Under the pieces are notes generated by a model that saw only the letters and a program-made list of their open reading frames with translations, did no database searches and was not told the origin of the DNA. Below are positions 24,925-33,285 of a stretch of 64,000 nucleotides of DNA, piece by piece. This DNA comes from Enterocloster bolteae (GTDB lineage: Bacteria > Bacillota > Clostridia > Lachnospirales > Lachnospiraceae). Made by a program: the position numbers and the translations under genes. The stretch's first letter is position 1. Each line of letters opens with the position of its first letter. The stretch is taken from contig JAETNT010000007.1 of assembly GCA_021772025.1 (NCBI GenBank), positions 1 through 64,000 of the forward strand, given 5' to 3'.

Positions 24925-26214
24925 ATGGCTGAACAAGCAAAAAGAAAAATAGATAAGAAATGGATTTCCTTTGGCACCTTGATGCTGGGCGCCGGAACAA
25001 TTTACAAACTGGGATTTTTAAAAGATGCATTTTATGTACCGATGCAGGAATTTATGGGTTTGTCCCACACCCAGATCGGCACTGCCATGAGTATTGCCGG
25101 ACTAATTTCCACTTTTGGATTTCTGGCCTCCATTTATTTAACAGACCGTGTCTCTAAAAAAATTATGATCCCACTGTCCCTCGTCAGTATCTGTCTGTGC
25201 GGAATTTGGCTTTCGTCCTTCCCCTCCTATGGAGTCTTTCTTCTGATTTACTGTCTGCTGGCCGTCTGTGCGGATATGCTCTACTGGCCTACCATGTTAA
25301 AGACAGTACGTCTTTTGGGCAACGAGGATGAGCAGGGACGTATGTTCGGAATCATGGAAGCAGGACGGGGCCTGATGGATACCATTATCGCTTTCAGCGC
25401 GCTGGCTATCTTCTCCGCTTGCGGAAGCAATGCATTTGGCCTTAAAATGGCAATCCTGTTTTATTCCGTTGTTCCCGGCGTAATCGGTGTAATTTTGTAT
25501 TTCCTCCTGGAACCAGATGAAAAAGTTCCCCAGACTAATACTTCCGGCGAAGCGATTAGCGCAAATAAGCAGGCCTTAAACGGTGTAATCCGCGCATTAA
25601 AAAATAAGAATATCTGGCTTGTATCCTTTAATGTATTCCTGGTATACAGCGTTTACTGCGGACTGACCTATTTTATTCCTTTCTTAGAAGAAGTATATGC
25701 CCTTCCGGTAGCTTTAGTAGGCGTTTACGGAATCATTAACCAATATGGTTTGAAAATGCTGGGAGGCCCTGTAGGCGGATACATAACAGACAAGGTGCTG
25801 CACTCCGCAACCAAATACCTTCGTATTGCTTTCGCTATTGTTGCGGTAATTTTAGCAGTCTTTACTATTCTTCCTCATCAGAATATGGGCGTTATCCTTG
25901 GTATGGCTATTACCATTACTATCAGCGCCTTCGTTTACAGTATGCGAGCTATCTTTTTCGCTCCTATGGATGAGGTGGATGTTCCCCGTGAAATTACCGG
26001 ATCCGCAATGTCTCTCGGCTCTTTTGTAGGCTATTTGCCCGGCGCATTTATGTATGCCGTATACGGAGGAATTCTGGACAGATTCCCCGGCATCGGCGGA
26101 TACCGAATTGTTTTCGCTATTATGGCATGTTTTGCAGTGGGCGGTATTTTACTAAGTACCTATATCTTAGCTCTTATTAAAAAAACAAAGGCTGCCTCCC
26201 GGCAACAAAAATAG
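24925..26214 (+). CDS. Major facilitator superfamily transporter
   Basis: The 429-residue protein (start at 24925, with GGGAGG twelve bases before) has twelve hydrophobic segments and the layout of GlpT/UhpT/YihN-like organophosphate or sugar-derivative carriers: KDAFYVPMQEFMGLSHTQIGTAMSIAGL, YLTDRVSKKIMIP and a charged central loop. A 448-residue reading from 24868 has no ribosome site. It is divergent from the DeoR-phosphodiesterase-AGCS-dsdA cluster with shared operators, so it probably imports that pathway's phosphorylated substrate. The specificity is inferred. Confidence 0.87.
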   Translation: MAEQAKRKIDKKWISFGTLMLGAGTIYKLGFLKDAFYVPMQEFMGLSHTQIGTAMSIAGLISTFGFLASIYLTDRVSKKIMIPLSLVSICLCGIWLSSFPSYGVFLLIYCLLAVCADMLYWPTMLKTVRLLGNEDEQGRMFGIMEAGRGLMDTIIAFSALAIFSACGSNAFGLKMAILFYSVVPGVIGVILYFLLEPDEKVPQTNTSGEAISANKQALNGVIRALKNKNIWLVSFNVFLVYSVYCGLTYFIPFLEEVYALPVALVGVYGIINQYGLKMLGGPVGGYITDKVLHSATKYLRIAFAIVAVILAVFTILPHQNMGVILGMAITITISAFVYSMRAIFFAPMDEVDVPREITGSAMSLGSFVGYLPGAFMYAVYGGILDRFPGIGGYRIVFAIMACFAVGGILLSTYILALIKKTKAASRQQK

Positions 26215-26265
26215 CAAAAGTATTGTCGCTAATCCTGTTTTTTAGCTCTTTCAGTACAAAATAAG

Positions 26266-26318
26266 AATCTCCCATAGAATTCTGGTTTTTCAGCACCTGA
26301 TTCTATGGGAGATTTTTA
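26266..26318. terminator. Strong terminator between convergent genes
   Basis: AATCTCCCATAGAAT (26266-26280) pairs perfectly with ATTCTATGGGAGATT (26300-26314), followed by TTTATT. It ends the MFS transcript and may also stop the convergent GLUG-protein transcript. Confidence 0.88.
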
Positions 26319-26381
26319 TTTTCATATTTCTTTGTTGTACTGCTTTTTATCCCTTTATTATATCCCTAACAAGGCAATGTT

Positions 26382-29300
26382 TCAAGAAACTTCAGTCTCT
26401 TTTTCTGATACTTTCTTTTTTGATATCCGGATCTTTTTTCCTTCTTTTTTCCAGATTGCTACAGCCCCGATTACAAATATTGTCAAAACCGCTGCTATCC
26501 ATCCGGTAAGGTCTTTTTCCGGCCTCAGAATTACAAACTCACCAGGTCCGTTCATCTGGAATACCAGATAATCCCCGTCCCATCGGCATTCTGCTTCTTC
26601 CGGCCCTCCGTTTTTCATAATCGCTGCCTTAGAATCCTTTGGATATCCTTCTGCCAGGACGTGAACGGTAATGATTTCCGGCATAGAAACGCCCTCCGGC
26701 TGCTGAATGGAATAGGTGTACCGGTCTTCCTCAATCCTTTCCGCTATTAGCCTGGTACCAGGGTAGAAGTTTGCCTCTGCCAGCATAAGGGGTTTTTTAT
26801 CCTCTGAAGATGCAATGGTGGTATTCCATGCTTTATAGATTGCCCGAACCTTTTCATTTCCTGTGATGCAGGACAGATCCTTTTCTTCCCATTCATAGTA
26901 ATATCCATCCTTCTGGGGAACGAAAGGAATGTCCTCCGGGTTTACCCCGCTTCCATACTGACATAAAACTCTTTTTATCACCTGGTCTTCTACCAGAAAT
27001 GTCACTGTCAGACTTCCAAATTCCTCCGGCACCTGTTCCAAGGTTCGGAATGTTTCATAGGGAAGCCCCTGAGCCTGGGCCTCATAGGTAATCCCGTCTA
27101 CTGCTCCGATTCCTTCTTCTACATAAATATTTCCTGCAATCGTCCCCTCTTCATCCGCATCTCCGGCGATACTGCCGATCCACTCTCCTTCTCTGCTTTT
27201 AAAGGAAACCATAGCGTAATTTTCCTGAATATCGGTTCCCCGTCCGGCAATTCCCCCTAAATAATTCTTTCCGTCAACAGCGCACATGCTGTAATTTTGG
27301 CGCAGCATAAAGCCACTGTCTCCGGCAATTCCCCCGGCATAATCGCCTTCTTTTGCCGTCACGTCTCCATAGTTCTGATTCTGAACCAGAGCGCCCATGT
27401 TGGCTTTTCCTACAATTCCTCCGGCATAATCATTTTTCACATTAATTTCGCCCTGATTTTTGCAGCTCAGTACGATTGCCTTGGCACTGCGTACCATATT
27501 CAGCGTCTTTTCATCTTCTGTCTCCAAGTCCTGCTCCGGATCCGCGCTTACCTCTACTCCGATGATCCCTACAATTCCTCCGGACTGATAATCTGATGAA
27601 ACCATTCCTTGGTTGACGCACTCATAAACCATTCCCTCCGACGGTTCCCCCTGCTCTGCATCAGAAATATCCTCAAATAGTTCCTTCTCCTCTTTTGCCT
27701 GATCGATTCCATCTGAAATGGTATCCCGCATTCGCTCAATCTGGTCTTCCATCTGATTTTTCTGGTCGCGAATCTGATTCCGGCTTACCCTTAAATCATC
27801 TGTCAGGGTATCCATATCGCCGGAAAGCAGATCCAACTCCATGGTCATCTCATCATCCATATTTTCCAGGTCTCTTTTTACCCGGTCCCTGTTTATCCGA
27901 ATTACATCCAGCATTATGCTGGCCTCTGACTGCAGATCCTCCAGATCAAAGGCAAAATCGTCTATTCCCCCTATTACATCCTCCGGCAGATGCACCACCA
28001 GATAATCAATATCTCCCTTCAGCTGTTCACTGTACTCCAAAAGCTGCTTCAGCGTCTGAAGGCGTTTTGTAAGCCACTGCTTCAGGCTTTCTGTGTCGTG
28101 AATATCCCCTTCATACCCTGTCTCCAGATTTTTCTCCAGCTCCTGAATCAAAAGGATTTTTTCTTTAGCATCCCTTAGTTTTCTTTCTGTCTCCCGGCCG
28201 GTCAGATCAAAATCCATCCGTTCCAGAATTTCCTGAATTTCTTCTGTGGATCGATCCATACTTCTGTCAAATCGGTTTCCATCGTCTTTGTAGACGTCCT
28301 TATAGACTTCCCCGATATTTTTGACATTTCCCATCCGAGCGTCTACCTGGTCTAAATTGCCGGACGCATTATCTCCGGCCTGCTCTAAAAGCCTGGATAA
28401 GTTATGTTCCATGTCGGACAGAGTATCCAGCTGATCTTCCAACTGGCCAAATACATCTTCATCATAGGAAATTGTCAGATAAGGCTCAAACTGTCCAATA
28501 ATTCCGCCTGCATCCTTTCTTCCCTGAATCTCTCCGTAATTAAAACATCTCTCCACCAGTCCGCTCTGCCGTCCTGCGATTCCGCCTAGATTATATCCCG
28601 TATGAGGATACCCTACTGCCCCATAATTTTGACAATCTCGAATGGTTCCAAGAGACAGTCCGGAGATTCCTCCTGCATCATTGACTCTTTCCACTCGAAT
28701 GCTTTCTTCCAGACTAATTCCGCCTGACGAGAACGCTTCTGACTCTGCCTCAGCATTCTGGTCTGTAGCATTAATTCCCCCGCGGTTTATACATCCCTCT
28801 ACCAGTCCTTCGTTCAATCCGGCAATTCCTCCGGTTTTCAGGTTTCCGGTTATCGTTCCCTCATTGACACACTTCCGGATGATTCCCCCGGATTTATTGA
28901 TTCCGGCAATTCCTCCCAAAGCTTCCTGGCCCGTTACCTCACCGGAAAATTCACAATTCTCAATAGTTCCCTTATTACTTCCTGCGATTCCGCCAATATC
29001 TGTACGGCTTCCTTCCGGGGAAATGGTTCCCTGCACTTTTAAATTTTTTACCGTGGCATCCTCCTCTATGCAGCGGAACAGCCCCAGATCGGAACCGGAA
29101 AAATGAATGGAAAGCCCGGTAATCTTATGTCCGTTTCCCTCAAAGGTCCCGGCAAATACAGGGATCGCCTGAAAATCTGCTCCTGTCAGATTAATGTCTG
29201 CCTCTAAGCTGAATACCTTTCCTTTGGAAAAAGATTCTGAAGTGCAATTCCTGCCAAATTGCACAAGCTCCTCTGCCGTATGGATTTCCACGATTTCCTG

Positions 29301-29465
29301 GGCAAAGTCGGATGTCTGTTCCTGATTTTCCTTTTGGGCCGCCATAGCCTCTATTGCCCACAGACTGCTGCTCTCTACTGCACCTGCCATTAAAACAGCC
29401 GCCAGAACAACCGCCAGATTCTTTTGTTTCCATCCGTATCTTTTCTTATTTTTAATCGTTCTCAT
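26382..29465 (-). CDS. GLUG-repeat surface protein with internal coiled coil and C-terminal anchor
   Basis: This 1027-residue protein has an N-terminal signal sequence (hydrophobic VVLAAVLMAGAVESSS, cleavage near AMA), a right-handed beta-helix made of GLUG-type repeats (GGIAGSNKGTIENCEFSG, GGIAGLNEGLVEGC and others, roughly residues 100-330), a long acidic helical coiled-coil stretch (about 330-610), a second GLUG block (about 620-770), a beta-rich part, and a C-terminal membrane helix WIAAVLTIFVIGAVAIW with a basic tail. It is anchored in the membrane and exposed. Three bases separate it from the upstream MMPL gene, whose end carries its GAGGAGG site, so the two are made together. A coiled-coil partner of an RND-like exporter is the inferred role. 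Confidence 0.8.
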   Translation of the reverse strand: MRTIKNKKRYGWKQKNLAVVLAAVLMAGAVESSSLWAIEAMAAQKENQEQTSDFAQEIVEIHTAEELVQFGRNCTSESFSKGKVFSLEADINLTGADFQAIPVFAGTFEGNGHKITGLSIHFSGSDLGLFRCIEEDATVKNLKVQGTISPEGSRTDIGGIAGSNKGTIENCEFSGEVTGQEALGGIAGINKSGGIIRKCVNEGTITGNLKTGGIAGLNEGLVEGCINRGGINATDQNAEAESEAFSSGGISLEESIRVERVNDAGGISGLSLGTIRDCQNYGAVGYPHTGYNLGGIAGRQSGLVERCFNYGEIQGRKDAGGIIGQFEPYLTISYDEDVFGQLEDQLDTLSDMEHNLSRLLEQAGDNASGNLDQVDARMGNVKNIGEVYKDVYKDDGNRFDRSMDRSTEEIQEILERMDFDLTGRETERKLRDAKEKILLIQELEKNLETGYEGDIHDTESLKQWLTKRLQTLKQLLEYSEQLKGDIDYLVVHLPEDVIGGIDDFAFDLEDLQSEASIMLDVIRINRDRVKRDLENMDDEMTMELDLLSGDMDTLTDDLRVSRNQIRDQKNQMEDQIERMRDTISDGIDQAKEEKELFEDISDAEQGEPSEGMVYECVNQGMVSSDYQSGGIVGIIGVEVSADPEQDLETEDEKTLNMVRSAKAIVLSCKNQGEINVKNDYAGGIVGKANMGALVQNQNYGDVTAKEGDYAGGIAGDSGFMLRQNYSMCAVDGKNYLGGIAGRGTDIQENYAMVSFKSREGEWIGSIAGDADEEGTIAGNIYVEEGIGAVDGITYEAQAQGLPYETFRTLEQVPEEFGSLTVTFLVEDQVIKRVLCQYGSGVNPEDIPFVPQKDGYYYEWEEKDLSCITGNEKVRAIYKAWNTTIASSEDKKPLMLAEANFYPGTRLIAERIEEDRYTYSIQQPEGVSMPEIITVHVLAEGYPKDSKAAIMKNGGPEEAECRWDGDYLVFQMNGPGEFVILRPEKDLTGWIAAVLTIFVIGAVAIWKKEGKKIRISKKKVSEKETEVS

Positions 29466-29468
29466 CCC

Positions 29469-31802
29469 TTACGCCTCCTCTCTTTCCTGTCCTCGTCTCA
29501 CTGCTCTGGTCAGCTCTGTTTTATCAATCAGTTTGTCGCAGACCATCAGAAGCTGCGGCAGAACGGTCATAACCAGAATAATCGAAATAAATGCTCCCCG
29601 TCCCAATACCTTTCCCAATGAGGCGATAACCGCATTGCTGGTCACTGCCCCGATAACGAATCCGGCACAAGTCAAAATTGCCCCTGATGTGATAATGGTA
29701 GGAAATGCCTGGTTTAAAGATTCCACCACTGCTGCCTTCCGGTCAGGCATAGTCTTTCTTAAATCCAGGTATCGGCTGGTGATTACGATAGCATAGTCAA
29801 TAGTCGCGCCCATCTGGATAGAACTGACCACAAGGTAGCTTAAAAAGTACATGGTAGAGTTCGTCAGATAGGGCATAGAAAAGTTCATCCAGATACTTCC
29901 CTGAATCGTCAGCACCAAAAGAAACGGCAGCCCTGCGGACTGGAAGGTAAACAATAAGATAATCCCTACAAACAGCGCCGTCAGCACACTGATAATCACA
30001 TTATCTCTCTGGAAAGAGCTGCTTAAATCATAGTTGCTGGTAGCATCCCCTACTACATAGACCTCGTCATAGTATTCCAGGGCAATATTCCGGATCTCGT
30101 CAATGGTTTGAAACGTTTCCTCTCCTTCCACCGCTCCCTTCAGTGCAAACACCAGGCGGTCATATTCTTCTCCTTCCAGCTGTTCTCTGGCATCGCAGAC
30201 CGCCTCATACAAGTCATCAATTTCCTCTGACAGCTCCTCATCAAGTTCAATTCCGCCCTTTTCCTTCTGCTCATAGATGAAATCCACCATGTCGATAATG
30301 GAAATCTCATAATCATCCAAATTCTTCATAAAGGCGCTGTACTGCTCTCTGTCAATAGCATAAAACCGGTACAGCATCCGCACCAGATCCAGATCCACCT
30401 CAGCCACCTCAGAAAATTCTCTGGGGTTTAATTTGTCCACCAGAATATATTTTCCGTCATCGTTTACTTCCACATTAGCCAGCCCCAGCGCCATATCTAC
30501 TTTTTCCAGTGCTTCTAAGCGTTTTAGTATCTTCCCTTCTTTTTCATAATTTCCCCGGGGAACCACTATCGCCATGGTGTTGGTCACCTCAAAGGTTTCA
30601 TCTATCCGCTCCTTAGAGGCCATAAATTCATTTTTCTTGCTGGATTCAATGGAATTAATATCATATATGTAGGGGCATTTTCCGGAAAAAATACTAGCGG
30701 CCGCCACAACCGCTAAAAATATCGGAATGGTAATATAGCGGAGTTTCACCACCATTTTTCCCCAAAAGTTAATCCGGGGCACAAAATTACGGTGCCCGGT
30801 CCGTTCAATGGCGCCGGAAAACATCATAATCAAAGCCGGCATTAAAAGAAAGACGGTCAAAAGACTCAGGATAATGGCTTTTGTCAGCACACTGCCCAAA
30901 TCCATGCCAATTCCAAACTGCATAAACATCAAAGCCACCATACCAGATATCGTGGTCAGGCTGCTAGAGGAAATTTCCGGAATTGCCTTGCTTAACGCTA
31001 CAATAAGGGCCTCTACAGGTTCTTTTGTCTCCCTCTCCTCCATAAACCGGTGAAACAGAATAATGGCATAGTCAATGGCAAGAGCCAGCTGCAAAACAGC
31101 GCCCACTGCGTTGGTTACAAAGGAAATCTCCCCAAACCAATAGTTAGTTCCCATATTCAAAAGAGCCGCTACGCCGAAGACAATTAAAAAAATTACGATC
31201 TCCATGTAGGTTTTAGAGGTAAACAGGAGAACGACCAGAATAATCAGAACAACAATTACGATAATTACCCGCATGTCTGCTTTTAAAGCTGCCGCGTCAT
31301 CCTTATCTACCGTGGTATATATATAGGAAGAGTATCCGTCCAAAGTCTCCCTGATCTGTGCCATTGCCAGCTGTGATTTTTCCGTATCTTCCTCTTCCTC
31401 AAAGGTAATCGTATAGAGAGCAGAGGCATCCTTGTAATAATTTGCCCTGTCATCATTGTCGTACCGGCTGTTCTCTTCATCATAAAATGACACAGCAGAA
31501 ATTCCCGGAATCTCTTCCAGTTCCCCGGCTAATTCCAAAGCCTTTTTGTAGGTAATGTTGCTGACCAGAACTTTGGCTGTTCCAAAAGTGGTAAATTCCT
31601 CGTTCATAATATCCAGCCCCTGTCTGGTTTCCGTGTCCTCTGACAGATATTCGGTCAAGTCATTAATCACTCCTACCTTAGGAATGGAAATCACACTGTA
31701 AACACAGGCCAGAGCAAAGAGCGCAATAAAAGCCTTTCGCTTATTCACAATAAAAGTCGCCAGTTTCACCATGAAACTTTCAGGTTTCTTTTTGCCTTCC
31801 AT
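29469..31802 (-). CDS. MMPL/RND-family membrane transporter
   Basis: The 777-residue protein has two repeats, each with one helix, a large extracytoplasmic loop and a block of five helices, as in MMPL proteins of the RND superfamily. Features include the NKRKAFIALFALACVYS first helix, a porter loop rich in acidic residues, and the paired ALAIDYAIILFHRFMEER and MGATIDYAIVITSRYLDLRK segments with the proton-relay Asp-Tyr. MMPL proteins export lipids, peptides or small molecules by proton motive force. It is divergent from a TetR gene and coupled to the GLUG-coiled-coil gene. Confidence 0.9.
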   Translation of the reverse strand: MEGKKKPESFMVKLATFIVNKRKAFIALFALACVYSVISIPKVGVINDLTEYLSEDTETRQGLDIMNEEFTTFGTAKVLVSNITYKKALELAGELEEIPGISAVSFYDEENSRYDNDDRANYYKDASALYTITFEEEEDTEKSQLAMAQIRETLDGYSSYIYTTVDKDDAAALKADMRVIIVIVVLIILVVLLFTSKTYMEIVIFLIVFGVAALLNMGTNYWFGEISFVTNAVGAVLQLALAIDYAIILFHRFMEERETKEPVEALIVALSKAIPEISSSSLTTISGMVALMFMQFGIGMDLGSVLTKAIILSLLTVFLLMPALIMMFSGAIERTGHRNFVPRINFWGKMVVKLRYITIPIFLAVVAAASIFSGKCPYIYDINSIESSKKNEFMASKERIDETFEVTNTMAIVVPRGNYEKEGKILKRLEALEKVDMALGLANVEVNDDGKYILVDKLNPREFSEVAEVDLDLVRMLYRFYAIDREQYSAFMKNLDDYEISIIDMVDFIYEQKEKGGIELDEELSEEIDDLYEAVCDAREQLEGEEYDRLVFALKGAVEGEETFQTIDEIRNIALEYYDEVYVVGDATSNYDLSSSFQRDNVIISVLTALFVGIILLFTFQSAGLPFLLVLTIQGSIWMNFSMPYLTNSTMYFLSYLVVSSIQMGATIDYAIVITSRYLDLRKTMPDRKAAVVESLNQAFPTIITSGAILTCAGFVIGAVTSNAVIASLGKVLGRGAFISIILVMTVLPQLLMVCDKLIDKTELTRAVRRGQEREEA

Positions 31803-31895
31803 ATTTTTTCACACCGTCCTCTTCTTTGTCACTTCTGTCACTTGCCATATTATGTATGATTATGATAAAATACTCAAGAATCAAATTTATTAATT

Positions 31896-31911
31896 TGTCT
31901 CAAATGGGACA
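31896..31911. promoter_or_regulatory. Candidate TetR operator
   Basis: TGTCTC-AAAT-GGGACA is a near-perfect palindrome (one mismatch) between the divergent MMPL and TetR genes. It is the likely binding site of the TetR regulator. Confidence 0.5.
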
Positions 31912-31956
31912 GTTTTAGAGTAATTGTACACTTTGATACGGAAATGGAGATTTGTT

Positions 31957-32538
31957 ATGGATCTGTTTAATGAAAAATCAGAAAAGATTGCTACCCGGCG
32001 AACCTATACACTTCTGAAAGCAGGCCTGTTTCATCTGTTAATGGAAATGCCATTTGAAAAAATTTCCCTTACTGAAATCTGTACCCGTTCCATGGTTCCC
32101 AGATCCACTTTCTATCGGTATTTTGAAGATAAGCATGACTTGCTGTGTTACTGCTTTCAGACATTTTTTGATGAGGCTGGTTTGGACGAAGATGTTCTTT
32201 ATCTGAGAAATGTGGATTCTATGAAAGAATTTTTATGGAAGATTCTCCGGATTATGGAGCAGAACCGCTCTGCAATTTATAAAATATATGAAACCAATAA
32301 GGACGGCACATTTATGGAAATTTTTCGAAACTTTTTAATTCAGCTGTTGACAGAAAAGCTGTCGGTCTCGGAAGCCAAGGGCAGCCGCCTTAAAATTTCC
32401 TCCTCTGTTTTTACCTACCTGCTGGCTGATTTTTATATCAGTATTGCCAAGTGCTATCTGGAATCCGATGATTCTTATAATATGGAAAAATTTGTACACG
32501 ATGTCTGCCTCTTTGCTGATAAAGATTTTTTTAACTGA
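31957..32538 (+). CDS. TetR/AcrR-family transcriptional regulator
   Basis: The 193-residue regulator (start at 31957 with a GGAG site; the longer frame from 31924 lacks one) has the TetR-type DNA-binding helices: TRRTYTLLKAGLFHLLMEMPFEKISLTEICTRSMVPRSTFYRYFEDKHDL. The rest is a helical ligand domain without recognisable specificity and resembles the DUF-type TetR of Firmicutes with FFDEAG-like linkers. It is divergent from the MMPL-GLUG operon, which it presumably represses. Confidence 0.88.
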   Translation: MDLFNEKSEKIATRRTYTLLKAGLFHLLMEMPFEKISLTEICTRSMVPRSTFYRYFEDKHDLLCYCFQTFFDEAGLDEDVLYLRNVDSMKEFLWKILRIMEQNRSAIYKIYETNKDGTFMEIFRNFLIQLLTEKLSVSEAKGSRLKISSSVFTYLLADFYISIAKCYLESDDSYNMEKFVHDVCLFADKDFFN

Positions 32539-32596
32539 ATCGGAAATCAAGAAAAAATTTTGCCATCACCTCCTTTCTGCAGTTCATCACCTGATA

Positions 32597-33055
32597 TTAT
32601 ACTCTTATATTTACATTTTCTCCCGGCTCCGCTGCCGGCTCTACGGTTTCTCCGGATTTATCATAGATTGTGCTTTTTGAGCCGTCTATAGCCGCCGAAG
32701 CCGGTGAGCTTGCTTGGGCCTGATATTTTCCTTTCTCACTAATTTTTACAGAGTCAAAACCTGTATTCTCCTGCTTTTTCTCTTCTTCCCGCTCTGCTTT
32801 CTTGGCCTCAATCAGTTCTTCCTGCCGCAGCTTTTCCTGCTCTTTGGCTTCTTTCGCATCCAACTCCATTCCTTTGCTGGTTTTTTCTTCGTATTTTCCT
32901 GCCTGCTCTACCAGATCTGCCGCATAGCCCAGAGCCCGCTTCATTTTCTCCGTATCCCCTTTGTTCTCCGCCTCCTTGACTACCCCCATAGGAATTGATA
33001 TCATACTCATGCTGGTACTGGCTCCCGCCAAGCCTTCCATTGTCTTTACATTCAT
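32597..33055 (-). CDS. Small charged protein, probable LytTR target
   Basis: I do not recognise this 152-residue protein. It is supported by AGGAGGTTT upstream of ATG 33055. The first 30 residues are Ser/Met/Gly-rich (AGASTSMSMISIPMG), followed by a long helical, Lys/Glu-rich stretch (about 45-95, with repeated KEAKEQEKLR-type patterns) and a Ser/Ala/Pro-rich tail. No signal peptide or membrane helix is evident, so it is probably cytoplasmic or exported by a non-classical route. A tandem repeat matching the one upstream of the LytTR regulator lies 108 bases before its start, suggesting that regulator controls it. Confidence 0.7.
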   Translation of the reverse strand: MNVKTMEGLAGASTSMSMISIPMGVVKEAENKGDTEKMKRALGYAADLVEQAGKYEEKTSKGMELDAKEAKEQEKLRQEELIEAKKAEREEEKKQENTGFDSVKISEKGKYQAQASSPASAAIDGSKSTIYDKSGETVEPAAEPGENVNIRV

Positions 33056-33162
33056 GTTTAAACCTCCTTTTAAAGTTGTGTGAGTTTTTGATATGGAACA
33101 TAAGACTTTTCTTATGCCTCCTGTCTATTTTTTCGACACCCCTTTAAAAGAATTTTAGCCAA

Positions 33163-33196
33163 ATGGCATATATGGTTTTTTTCATGTCATATACGG
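33163..33196 (-). promoter_or_regulatory. LytTR-type tandem binding site upstream of the small charged protein
   Basis: ATGGCATATATGG (33163-33175) and ATGTCATATACGG (33184-33196) are direct repeats exactly 21 bases apart. The same arrangement is found at 35072-35105 upstream of the LytTR regulator itself. Confidence 0.65.
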
Positions 33197-33211
33197 CGGA
33201 TTTTTCTTCTG

Positions 33212-33268
33212 TTATAAGGGCAGCAGAATCGATAGGATAAAAACTCTATTTTCCGCCTCGGTATGCAT
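33212..33268 (-). CDS. Possible 18-residue peptide ORF between sensor and target gene
   Basis: An ATG at 33268 opens a short frame for the peptide MHTEAENRVFILSILLPL, ending at 33212. Upstream there is only a weak GGGA, close to the start. Short peptides near GHKL/LytTR systems can be signals, but no export signal, processing motif or partner protease is visible here. It may be chance. Confidence 0.15.
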   Translation of the reverse strand: MHTEAENRVFILSILLPL

Positions 33269-33285
33269 TGTCCCGTTATAGTTAT

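Noticed and set aside
27695-28072. Plus-strand frame opposite the GLUG coiled-coil gene
   Set aside because: It is an antisense shadow of a strong coding frame, with Pro/Ser-rich composition and no ribosome site.
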